From positions 1 to 6,589 of the forward strand of contig JAPKEI010000152.1 of assembly GCA_028872685.1 (NCBI GenBank): 6,589 bases of DNA. Direction: 5' to 3'. Of this stretch, positions 1-6,589 are shown piece after piece. The notes beneath the pieces were generated by a model, which saw nothing but the letters and a program-made list of their open reading frames with translations, was not told the origin of the DNA and ran no database searches. Position 1 is the first letter of the stretch, and every line of letters starts with the position of its first letter. The stretch is from Verrucomicrobiota bacterium. GTDB taxonomy: Bacteria > Verrucomicrobiota > Verrucomicrobiia > Limisphaerales > UBA1100. Both the position numbers and the translations under genes were made by a program.

Positions 1-2214
1 GATTGGACCTTTCAAACGCTAGACACCTCCGGATGGGTGCTGCCTTTTTGTGTGTTGGTAATGGGGGTGACGGTTTGGGTGAGCTGGAGCAACTGGCATC
101 GCCGCGGCGGTAAAGGTGTGGCAGCACTTGAAACCCTTCGCATGGTGATCATGGCGATGATCCTGTTCACGCTGTGCCGACCGGAGTTCATTAACGTAAC
201 CCAAATTGAAGACCAGCCCGAAGTGGTAATATTAAAGGATATTTCCTCCAGTATGACCACTCGCGACGTGAAGCTTGGGCAACATGATGTGATCACTCGT
301 GAGGAATGGTTGGCCGAGCAAATAAAAACCAACTTCTGGAAGGCACTTGAAGGTAAAGCAATTGTGCACGTGCAGGATTTTGGGATGAGCGCGACCAATG
401 CTGAAACTGGAATTTCCGACGGCACAGACGTGGCTAATGCCCTGAATCTCACGCGCACACGCAAGAACCTAAAAAACCTTAAAGCGGTTTTCATGCTCAG
501 TGATGGTGATTGGAATTTTGGCGATCCACCGCAACAGGCTGCCATGCGGTTAGGGGCGGAAAAGATTCCGGTGTACACACTTGCGGTGGGGAGTGATCGG
601 GCGCAAAAAGATCTGGTTCTTGAATCGGTTAACCCGCCCACCTTCGGCTTGTTGGGTGAACAGATCTCCATTCCCTTCCGCGTGCGTAGTCATTTGCCGG
701 TGGCTGTAAAAACACAGGTGCGGCTTACCAGCTCACGTGGCGCGGCGGTGAGTATCGCTAAGCAAATCACCATCCCTGCCTTTGGGCACGTGCATGATTC
801 TTTAGTGTGGGCGCCGCATGATTTGGGTGACTATACATTGACGTTAACACTGCCGGTCTGGCAAAGCGGCTTGGAGAAGGAGTTGCTTGAGGATAACAAT
901 CGCCAGACGTTTCATCTTTCCGTGCGAACTGAAAAGCTGAATGTGCTGGTGGTGGAAAGTTACCCGCGCTGGGAGTACCGATATTTGCGCAATGCACTGA
1001 CACGCGATCCCGGAGTGGAGTTGAGCGTGCTTTTGCTGCACCCCGAATTGGGGCCGGGAACGGGCTTGAATTACATCGGCCGCTTCCCGGATACGCGGGA
1101 ACAGTTGAGCCGCTTTGATGTGGTGTTCCTCGGCGACGTGGGCTTGGGCGAAAAAGAACTCACCAAGGAACAATGCGAACTTCTGCGTGGGCTGGTGGAG
1201 CACCAGGGTAGCGGGCTCGTTTTTCTTCCCGGCCAACGGGGACGCCATCATTCCTTGATTGACCATCCGATTGGCGAACTGATGCCTGTCTCGTTGAACC
1301 CGACAAATAAGGAGGGTTACTATATTCCTAGTGAATCGCATTTTAAGCTAACCTCCACTGGTCGCGGTCATTTCCTCACCATGCTCAAGGCGGATGAGGG
1401 GATGAATGAGGCGATTTGGAAAACTTTACCGGGATTCTTTTGGTGCGCTCCGGTGGAGCGATCGCGTCCGGGTTCCAGCGTTTTGGCTACTCATTCTACT
1501 AAACGAAACGAGTACGGCTATCTGCCGGTCCTGGTCACGCGGCCCTTTGGGGCGGGGGAAGTGCTCTTCATGGGAACAGATGCTGCCTGGCGTTGGCGGC
1601 GTGGAGTAGAGGATCTATATCATTATCGGTTCTGGGGTCAGGTCGTTCGTTGGATGGCGCACAAGCGCAAGATGGCGCAGGGGCAGGGGATGCGGCTGAC
1701 CTTCAGTCCGGAAAACCCCAAGGTGGGTGATGAAGTGTTTTTGCAGGCAACCATGTTGGATCTTTCCGGTGGCACCACGGCGCCGGATTTGCGCGCGCGC
1801 ATAACAGCGCCGGATGGCAGTACGAGCGATCTGGAATTCACTGCCATTGAAGCAGGGTGGGGGGTGTTCAAAACTAAAATGACTGTCCCTCAGGGCGGCG
1901 CATATACGTTGAATTTATACAGTCCAAGCAGCAGTCAAAAATTGGACGCGGAAATCATGGTCGACAAGCCTACACTGGAAAAACTTGGCCAGCCGACTAA
2001 TGCCAAAGTGTTGTGGGAGATTTCCCAGCGCACGGGCGGCCAAAGTGGCGGCATCGCGGATTTGCAGAAATTAATCAGCGAAATTTCCGTGGTCGCTGAA
2101 AATGAGGAAATTACTCGCCGTTTCCGTCTATGGAGTAACCCTTGGTGGGGTGGAAGCGTATTATTATTACTTGCAGTTTACTGGGTGTCGCGTAAGATTT
2201 TAGGACTGATTTAG
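1..2214 (+). CDS. Membrane-anchored VWA and glutamine-amidotransferase-like protein (5' end missing)
   Basis: Probably an extracytoplasmic metal-dependent adaptor of the kind encoded in MoxR/BatA-type operons; the exact role is unknown. The frame is open from base 1, giving 737 in-window codons (numbered here from base 1). A GTG at 37-39 lies inside the first hydrophobic segment and is a poor start, so the true start is upstream, perhaps by only a few residues. Order: membrane segment (about codons 12-30), positive loop (HRRGGK), second membrane segment (about 43-60), VWA domain (about 73-205), beta-rich linker, amidotransferase-like domain (about 313-515) with YPRWEYRYLRNAL at its start, a conserved-looking TDAAWRWRRG block (526-535), an Ig-like region (about 563-655) and a C-terminal membrane segment (about 713-732). 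The VWA metal site (MIDAS) looks complete: DISSS at 80-84, Thr142 and Asp168. No G-x-C-x-G nucleophile motif is present, so amidotransferase activity is unlikely. The stop is TAG, 23 bases before the next gene. Confidence 0.88.
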   Translation, partial: DWTFQTLDTSGWVLPFCVLVMGVTVWVSWSNWHRRGGKGVAALETLRMVIMAMILFTLCRPEFINVTQIEDQPEVVILKDISSSMTTRDVKLGQHDVITREEWLAEQIKTNFWKALEGKAIVHVQDFGMSATNAETGISDGTDVANALNLTRTRKNLKNLKAVFMLSDGDWNFGDPPQQAAMRLGAEKIPVYTLAVGSDRAQKDLVLESVNPPTFGLLGEQISIPFRVRSHLPVAVKTQVRLTSSRGAAVSIAKQITIPAFGHVHDSLVWAPHDLGDYTLTLTLPVWQSGLEKELLEDNNRQTFHLSVRTEKLNVLVVESYPRWEYRYLRNALTRDPGVELSVLLLHPELGPGTGLNYIGRFPDTREQLSRFDVVFLGDVGLGEKELTKEQCELLRGLVEHQGSGLVFLPGQRGRHHSLIDHPIGELMPVSLNPTNKEGYYIPSESHFKLTSTGRGHFLTMLKADEGMNEAIWKTLPGFFWCAPVERSRPGSSVLATHSTKRNEYGYLPVLVTRPFGAGEVLFMGTDAAWRWRRGVEDLYHYRFWGQVVRWMAHKRKMAQGQGMRLTFSPENPKVGDEVFLQATMLDLSGGTTAPDLRARITAPDGSTSDLEFTAIEAGWGVFKTKMTVPQGGAYTLNLYSPSSSQKLDAEIMVDKPTLEKLGQPTNAKVLWEISQRTGGQSGGIADLQKLISEISVVAENEEITRRFRLWSNPWWGGSVLLLLAVYWVSRKILGLI

Positions 2215-2226
2215 GGGGCTAACCCT

Positions 2227-2233
2227 GGGAGGA
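2227..2233 (+). promoter_or_regulatory. Ribosome binding site of the DUF4175-like gene
   Basis: GGGAGGA lies four bases before the ATG at 2238 and is a strong match to the Shine-Dalgarno consensus. It fixes the start of the large gene and sits in the only sizeable intergenic gap of the window (2215-2237). No promoter-like elements fit in that gap, so transcription most likely reads through from upstream. Confidence 0.8.
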
Positions 2234-2237
2234 TAAC

Positions 2238-5200
2238 ATGAGCGAGAACAGACGATTCAACGTGGGGCTGCCCGAGAAACTTCGGGGAAAGTTTAAATCC
2301 CTGGAGCGTAAACTCTGGTTTGTCGACACCCTCATCACTTTGTGCGGCATCGCCTGCGGACTTGTTGTCGCCTATTTACTGCTGTTCATGTCAGATAGGT
2401 TCTGGAACACCCCCGCCGAGTTGCGTTTCGCCTTCACTCTTGCTGGCGGAGCGGTCGCTCTTCACTTCGCGTGGTTTTGGTCCAAGCATTGGATTGTGAA
2501 TCGCCGCGACAACCGTGTGCTCGCCGCCATTGTTCAACGCAAGCATCGTCGCATGGGCGATCGCCTTATGAGCGCGGTTGAACTCACCAGCATTGATCAG
2601 CGCCCCGAAGATGTTTCCGAAGAACTCTGCCGCGCGGCTATTGAGCAAATCGATCGTGAGTCGGAAAAAATTTCCTTCAACAAAGCTGTGTCCACCCGCA
2701 AGTCGCGCATTGCCTTTGTGCTCGCTGTATTGGTTCTGGGCGTTCTCAGTCTTCCATTACGTTACACCAGTGATGCCAGTCAAAATGCACTTCAACGCGC
2801 CGTGCCCGGCGGAGGAGCTGAACGTTACACCTTCGTGCAAAATGGCGACCTGCAGGTCAACGGACGCGATCCTGAGAAAGGAACCAAAGGAACATTTTAC
2901 GTGCCACGTGGAGAGCAGCTCAAGCTCACCTCCAAATTTGATTTCGCTGATCAAAAAGACGGCACACCCTTTTGGGAAACCCTCGGCGGCTGGTGGCAGG
3001 AAACCCATAACGCAGTTGAGCGAGTCGATGACTATTTGGGGGACAATAAAATTGGAACTGATTTTGCCAACACTTTTTCAGGCGTCCTGCCCAATCCGGG
3101 CGAGGCTGTGTTGAGTCACGGGAAGAATATCCAACAGGCAATAATGCAGAATGGTCAGGTTGTGTATCAGTTAACCGCTGGTACTAAACCGATGGGACTC
3201 CATCTGCGAGTGGGCGATATGCGCCGGGAAGCTCGCATCGAACCAGTGGCCCGTCCTGCGCTCAAGTCGCTCCACGTTTCCCTGAGCTATCCCGATTACC
3301 TGCACTATCCCAAGGCGGAATCAATGGATGTTCGTGGTGGCGTGTTCTCTTTCCTTGAGGGCAGCACCGCAATGTTCAGTGCCAATGCTTCGCGTGATTT
3401 GAATAGTGCCAACGTCAAAACCACTCATGCTGTAACCGATGAAATCACCGAGCAAGCTGGTCTGGTCCAAAAAGCCAAACTCTCCACCTCCAGCCTTATG
3501 CTCGATGATATTAGCGCGCTTGAGATGAGCTGGGTTGATCAATATCACATCGCGGGCGCGACCACTTGGAAGCTTGGGTTTGATCCCATCAAAGATATGC
3601 CTCCGCGTGCCGATTCTCCGGATCAAGCCCCTGTGGTGGCCATCATCCGTTCTGAAAGTCTTAGCATTCCCGCTCTCGGCGAAGATGATTACGGGATGGA
3701 AGAACTTAAAATTTATTGGGAATGCTTCAAGCGCGGCGCTGCCGAGAATGGCGAGGTGCCCAAACCGCTCAAGACAGGCGAGGTAATACTCGTTGAGAAG
3801 GCTTCTCCGCGAACGCATTCGCTCACTCAAACTTGGCACTTCGATCCAAGTGATAAGGCACTCAATATTCCGGATGATACGGTCGTCAATGTTTACGTCG
3901 TCGCTAAGGATTATTACCGGACCGATCGTTATGTGCGTTCGCTACCGGTAAAAATTTATATTCTCACCCCCGAGGAACACGCGCAGCTTGTGCAGGAAAA
4001 TTTCGACAGCAAGATGGCTGAGCTCGATGACCTTGTGCGACGTCAGGAAAACCTACTTGAAGGCACCAAGCAACTGCAGGAAATGAGCCCTGAAGATCAG
4101 GCCAAAAAATCCACCGAAAAAGAACTTGCCCGCCAGGAGCAGGAGCAGAAGGACATCGCAGAAAAGCTAAAGGAATTAGCCGAGGAAATCGGTGAGCTCG
4201 GCAAAGAAGCCAGCAAGAACGAAGAAATCGATCCCGAAACAATTGCCGAGATGGCAAAATCAATGCAGGAGATGAAAGACCTCGCAAAGGGTGAGATGTC
4301 TGAGGCTGAACAATCACTCAGTGAGGCTCAGCAGCAACCGCAACAACCCTCCCAGCCTTCAAAGCCAAAAGACAAAAAAGATAAGATTGATGAAGCGGCG
4401 AAAAAAGAAAAAGAAGCTCTCGATAAGCTGAAGGAAATGCAAAAAGAAGCCGCCGAAACGACGCAGGATATGTACGAGAACACGCTCGTTCTTCGTCTCC
4501 GCAAGCTTGGTGAATATGAAGAGAAACTAGACAAAGAACTAGGTGTAAAATTAGAAAGCGAGGCTGGCGGTAGTTTCAGTGAACTTCCCGAACATCTGCA
4601 GACATTTCTTAATAATCGCGCAGATGACCAACATCGGAATGCGACCAAGGCAAATGATTTGCAGGGTGAAATCAAGCGGTTCGCAGACAGTACCCTTAAA
4701 GAAAACTTTGGAGAGGTCGCTAAGGAAATGGACACCGCTCGGCCACCTGAGCAGCTCGACCTAAACGCAGAGAAGCTTCGGTTAAACCAGTCTCTTACTG
4801 CGCGAATGGGCGCTAAGAAGTTAGGCGAGGATTTCCAGCGTTGGGCCGAGAAGCTCGATCCGCCCGAGGATGGCGGCGGCGGCGGTGAAGGTGAAGGCGG
4901 CGAGAGTGATGATCCCAATGAAGAAATGCTTAAACGCATGAAAGAATTGCTGCGTCTGCGCCAGGCCGAAATGGATTTACGCGAACAAACCGACGAACTT
5001 GAAAACGATCGCGAAGAACGTGCCGCTAAACAATTTGAAGAAGGCGCCCGTAACCTCGCGTTCCGGCAATTTGAATTACTACGTGATCTTCAACTCGAAA
5101 TGGATGCCCGCACCAACCTCGGTAAAGGTGACTTCCTTGACATGGCCCGCGATGACATGGGTAAAGCCGGAGATGAATTGGATAAGCCCGATACGGGCAA

Positions 5201-5576
5201 AAAAGCTACAAATGCCGAAACCGACGCTATCAACAAACTTGAGCAGGAAATCGCCGCGCTAATGAAAAAAAGCGAGAGCAGCGCATCTCAAGGCGAGATG
5301 TCACCCGAGCAAATGGAAATGATGATGATGATGATGCAAATGATGGGCATGAAGCCCGGCCAAAAACCCGGCCCAGGACAAGGTGACTCTCCCGGCATGA
5401 GCAGCGCCGGTGGTAACACTAACAAACCCAATCAAGCTACTCCCGGCAATGTGAATGGCGGCAACGGTCCGGATCGGGAAACCCGCAAAGTGGCGGGACG
5501 CGCAGACACCATGCCTAAGGAATTTCAAGGCGCACTTCAAGGCTTCTTCCGTGGAGTTGAAAAGCTCAACAAATAA
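2238..5576 (+). CDS. DUF4175-like giant membrane protein with Ig-like domains and periplasmic coiled coils
   Basis: Likely a membrane-tethered envelope scaffold; no enzymatic motif is recognisable. It has 1112 residues, starting at an ATG with a strong ribosome binding site. Membrane segments lie at about 27-51, 64-82 and 157-175. The basic N-terminus and the basic loop 83-156 (WIVNRRDNR, RKHRRMGDRLMSAVEL) predict those parts are cytoplasmic and everything after 175 is outside. Next come beta-rich, probably Ig-like regions at about 195-335, 340-460 (with SYPDYLHYP) and 465-575 (with GEDDYGMEELKIYWE), the pattern I associate with DUF4175 proteins. From about 580 the chain is Glu/Lys/Gln/Met-rich and helical, with coiled coils at about 580-692, 713-775 and 894-955, separated by a Gln/Pro linker (698-710) and a Gly/acidic linker (876-893). 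A Met-rich stretch (1021-1038), a Gly/Pro/Asn tail (1039-1080) and a conserved-looking end (1083-1112, LP-like MPKEFQGALQGFFRGVEKL) follow. Family assignment comes from layout and motifs and is fairly secure; function is not. Confidence 0.88.
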   Translation: MSENRRFNVGLPEKLRGKFKSLERKLWFVDTLITLCGIACGLVVAYLLLFMSDRFWNTPAELRFAFTLAGGAVALHFAWFWSKHWIVNRRDNRVLAAIVQRKHRRMGDRLMSAVELTSIDQRPEDVSEELCRAAIEQIDRESEKISFNKAVSTRKSRIAFVLAVLVLGVLSLPLRYTSDASQNALQRAVPGGGAERYTFVQNGDLQVNGRDPEKGTKGTFYVPRGEQLKLTSKFDFADQKDGTPFWETLGGWWQETHNAVERVDDYLGDNKIGTDFANTFSGVLPNPGEAVLSHGKNIQQAIMQNGQVVYQLTAGTKPMGLHLRVGDMRREARIEPVARPALKSLHVSLSYPDYLHYPKAESMDVRGGVFSFLEGSTAMFSANASRDLNSANVKTTHAVTDEITEQAGLVQKAKLSTSSLMLDDISALEMSWVDQYHIAGATTWKLGFDPIKDMPPRADSPDQAPVVAIIRSESLSIPALGEDDYGMEELKIYWECFKRGAAENGEVPKPLKTGEVILVEKASPRTHSLTQTWHFDPSDKALNIPDDTVVNVYVVAKDYYRTDRYVRSLPVKIYILTPEEHAQLVQENFDSKMAELDDLVRRQENLLEGTKQLQEMSPEDQAKKSTEKELARQEQEQKDIAEKLKELAEEIGELGKEASKNEEIDPETIAEMAKSMQEMKDLAKGEMSEAEQSLSEAQQQPQQPSQPSKPKDKKDKIDEAAKKEKEALDKLKEMQKEAAETTQDMYENTLVLRLRKLGEYEEKLDKELGVKLESEAGGSFSELPEHLQTFLNNRADDQHRNATKANDLQGEIKRFADSTLKENFGEVAKEMDTARPPEQLDLNAEKLRLNQSLTARMGAKKLGEDFQRWAEKLDPPEDGGGGGEGEGGESDDPNEEMLKRMKELLRLRQAEMDLREQTDELENDREERAAKQFEEGARNLAFRQFELLRDLQLEMDARTNLGKGDFLDMARDDMGKAGDELDKPDTGKKATNAETDAINKLEQEIAALMKKSESSASQGEMSPEQMEMMMMMMQMMGMKPGQKPGPGQGDSPGMSSAGGNTNKPNQATPGNVNGGNGPDRETRKVAGRADTMPKEFQGALQGFFRGVEKLNK
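4872..4886 (+). repeat. (GGC)4-GGT glycine-codon repeat in an acidic linker
   Basis: Five consecutive glycine codons (residues 879-883 of the DUF4175-like protein) open a Gly/Glu/Asp-rich stretch that reaches about residue 893. It separates a helical region from the next coiled coil and probably acts as a flexible hinge. Its length may vary between strains by slippage in units of three, without a frameshift. Confidence 0.7.
5319..5336 (+). repeat. (ATG)6 repeat encoding a methionine run
   Basis: Six tandem ATG codons encode residues 1028-1033 of the DUF4175-like protein, inside a stretch (1021-1038) where 12 of 18 residues are methionine. The run can gain or lose whole codons without changing frame. 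None of these ATGs has a Shine-Dalgarno sequence at proper spacing, so internal initiation is not supported. Confidence 0.85.
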
Positions 5577-5578
5577 AT

Positions 5579-6589
5579 ATGATTAAAGGTATCTTAATCC
5601 TTGCCGCTACGTTGTCATTGCTTGCGCCGAGCGCGTATGCGCAAAAATTGTTTGAAGGCCCCACGCGATACATACCCGTGGAAGTGGATCGCATGTATGT
5701 TAACGGACTCAAGTATCTTGTAAGTATTCAGCAGGACGATGGGTCATTCAAAGGCACCGGTACCAGTGATCATTATGGCTCTCAGCCAGGCGTGGTCGGT
5801 CTCGCCGTAGTGGCGATGCTTGCGCATGGAGATGATTCTAATCGCGGCCCATACGCATTGGCTATTAAGCGCGGACTCAATTTAATCCTAAAAAACCAAA
5901 ATAGCCGCACCGGTTATATTGGAAGCTCCATGTACAACCACGGTTTTGCTGCGTTAGCGCTAGCCGAAGCGTACGGCCAAGTGCGCGACCCACGTTTGGG
6001 CCCTGCATTACAAAAGTCTACGGAACTCATTCTTAATGCCCAAAAACGTTCACGTGCTGGAGCTTGGCGGTATTCTCCTGAAAGTACTGATGGGGATACG
6101 ACTGTGAGCGGTGCTAACCTCGTTGCGCTCTTTGCTGCGCGCAATGCCGGTGTGGGTGTGCCGCAGGAATCGATTGATAAAGCACTGCAGTTTTATGTGA
6201 AGTGCCGCTCCTCCGATGGCGGTTTTGGCTACACCAGTGCGGGCGGCTCCAACAATCCGCGTACCGCTATTGGCGCGTTAATGTTCGCGCTTGCTAAGAA
6301 AAAACAAGGGGACGTCTTTAAGGGTGCGATGAATTATCTGGTGTCTAACCAGGCCAGCGCGGGGTACGACCATTATTATCACTACTTTCTATACTACGCC
6401 GCCCAAACATATTTCCACGCCTCACCCAAACTTTGGGATGAATGGAATACTCAAAACATTGCACAACTTAAAACCAGACAGGCAAAGAATGGTTCGTGGC
6501 CGGGCGGTAATTTTGGCCCTACTTTTTCCACAACGGCCTCGTTGTTAAGCCTTGCTCTAAATTACCGTTACCTTCCCATTTATGAACGA
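5579..6589 (+). CDS. Secreted alpha/alpha-toroid (prenyltransferase/squalene-cyclase repeat) protein, 3' end missing
   Basis: A predicted exported protein of the terpene-cyclase/prenyltransferase repeat superfamily; its substrate or partner is unknown. The window holds 337 codons with no stop. The final residues, NYRYLPIYER, resemble the usual C-terminus of such bacterial proteins, so probably little is missing. Residues 1-21 form a signal peptide: Lys3, a hydrophobic core, and SAYA before Gln22 as a signal peptidase I site. The mature part is a series of helix-pair repeats, with recognisable turns at LVSIQQDDGSFKG (47-59), LKNQNSRTGYIG (104-115), LNAQKRSRAGAWRYSP (152-167), VKCRSSDGGFGY (207-218) and LKTRQAKNGSWPGG (297-310). 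DGDT at 171-174 is not the DxDD motif of squalene-hopene cyclases, and no cytoplasmic isoprenoid enzyme would carry this leader, so cyclase activity is unlikely. The ATG is 2 bases after the preceding stop and has no Shine-Dalgarno sequence, which suggests translational coupling to gene 2. The next in-frame ATG (codon 39) would remove the signal peptide. Confidence 0.87.
   Translation, partial: MIKGILILAATLSLLAPSAYAQKLFEGPTRYIPVEVDRMYVNGLKYLVSIQQDDGSFKGTGTSDHYGSQPGVVGLAVVAMLAHGDDSNRGPYALAIKRGLNLILKNQNSRTGYIGSSMYNHGFAALALAEAYGQVRDPRLGPALQKSTELILNAQKRSRAGAWRYSPESTDGDTTVSGANLVALFAARNAGVGVPQESIDKALQFYVKCRSSDGGFGYTSAGGSNNPRTAIGALMFALAKKKQGDVFKGAMNYLVSNQASAGYDHYYHYFLYYAAQTYFHASPKLWDEWNTQNIAQLKTRQAKNGSWPGGNFGPTFSTTASLLSLALNYRYLPIYER

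Noticed and set aside
37..39. GTG as the start codon of gene 1
   Set aside because: The frame is open upstream to base 1, no Shine-Dalgarno sequence precedes it, and it would begin in the middle of the first membrane segment. The gene most likely starts outside the window.
12..671. Minus-strand open frame of 219 codons opposite the VWA domain
   Set aside because: The sense strand encodes an intact MIDAS-containing VWA domain. The antisense product is Ser/Arg/Thr-rich with no family features.
844..1341. Minus-strand open frame of 165 codons opposite the amidotransferase-like domain
   Set aside because: It lies fully within gene 1, shows no recognisable domain, and the sense frame has clear family motifs throughout.
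2213..2226. Possible small hairpin AGGG...CCCT just after the stop of gene 1
   Set aside because: The stem is only four base pairs with no following T-run, and it adjoins the next gene's ribosome binding site. It does not qualify as a terminator, and regulation by it cannot be supported.
2578..3114. Plus-strand open frame of 178 codons in another frame inside gene 2
   Set aside because: It overlaps the membrane and Ig-like coding region of gene 2, lacks a ribosome binding site, and its product has no coherent domain or membrane pattern.
4328..4939. Long minus-strand open frame (203 codons, Ser/Phe-rich)
   Set aside because: It is the antisense shadow of the Glu/Lys/Gln-rich coiled-coil coding region: GAA/AAG/GAG codons read backwards as TTC/CTT/CTC. 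It has no domain-like sequence.
5556..5570. Inverted repeat GTTGA...TCAAC at the end of gene 2
   Set aside because: It is a five-base stem inside the coding region, followed by A-rich rather than T-rich sequence, so it is not an intrinsic terminator.

Overview
The window carries three large genes on the + strand and almost no non-coding DNA. Gene 1 (from before base 1 to 2214) encodes a membrane-anchored protein with a von Willebrand factor A (VWA) domain followed by a glutamine-amidotransferase-like domain. Gene 2 (2238-5576) encodes a very large protein of the DUF4175 type: three membrane segments, Ig-like domains, then a long coiled-coil region with low-complexity linkers. Gene 3 (5579 to beyond the window) encodes a secreted alpha/alpha-toroid protein of the prenyltransferase/squalene-cyclase-repeat superfamily. 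The gaps are 23 and 2 bases, and I see no terminator or promoter, so the three look co-transcribed. Genes 1 and 3 are cut by the window edges.

Organism: this gene order, the size and layout of the DUF4175-like protein, and the family of secreted toroid proteins suggest a Verrucomicrobiota or Planctomycetota bacterium, with Verrucomicrobiota my first guess. This rests on remembered family distribution and moderate GC, not on a marker gene. A good Shine-Dalgarno sequence before gene 2 argues against Bacteroidota, where such sites are usually absent.

How the genes may work together: membrane VWA proteins of this kind are usually encoded downstream of a MoxR-type AAA+ ATPase, a DUF58 protein and a BatA-like protein, all of which would lie left of this window. 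The predicted topologies place the VWA/amidotransferase-like domains, the coiled-coil mass and the toroid protein all outside the cytoplasmic membrane. A reasonable inference is an envelope assembly: a metal-dependent VWA adaptor, a long membrane-tethered coiled-coil scaffold and a soluble toroid partner. The biochemical role of this set is, as far as I know, not established, and it is the best candidate here for an undescribed system.

No RNA genes, mobile elements, CRISPR arrays, attachment sites or origins were seen. The other open frames, on both strands, are shadows of the three genes.
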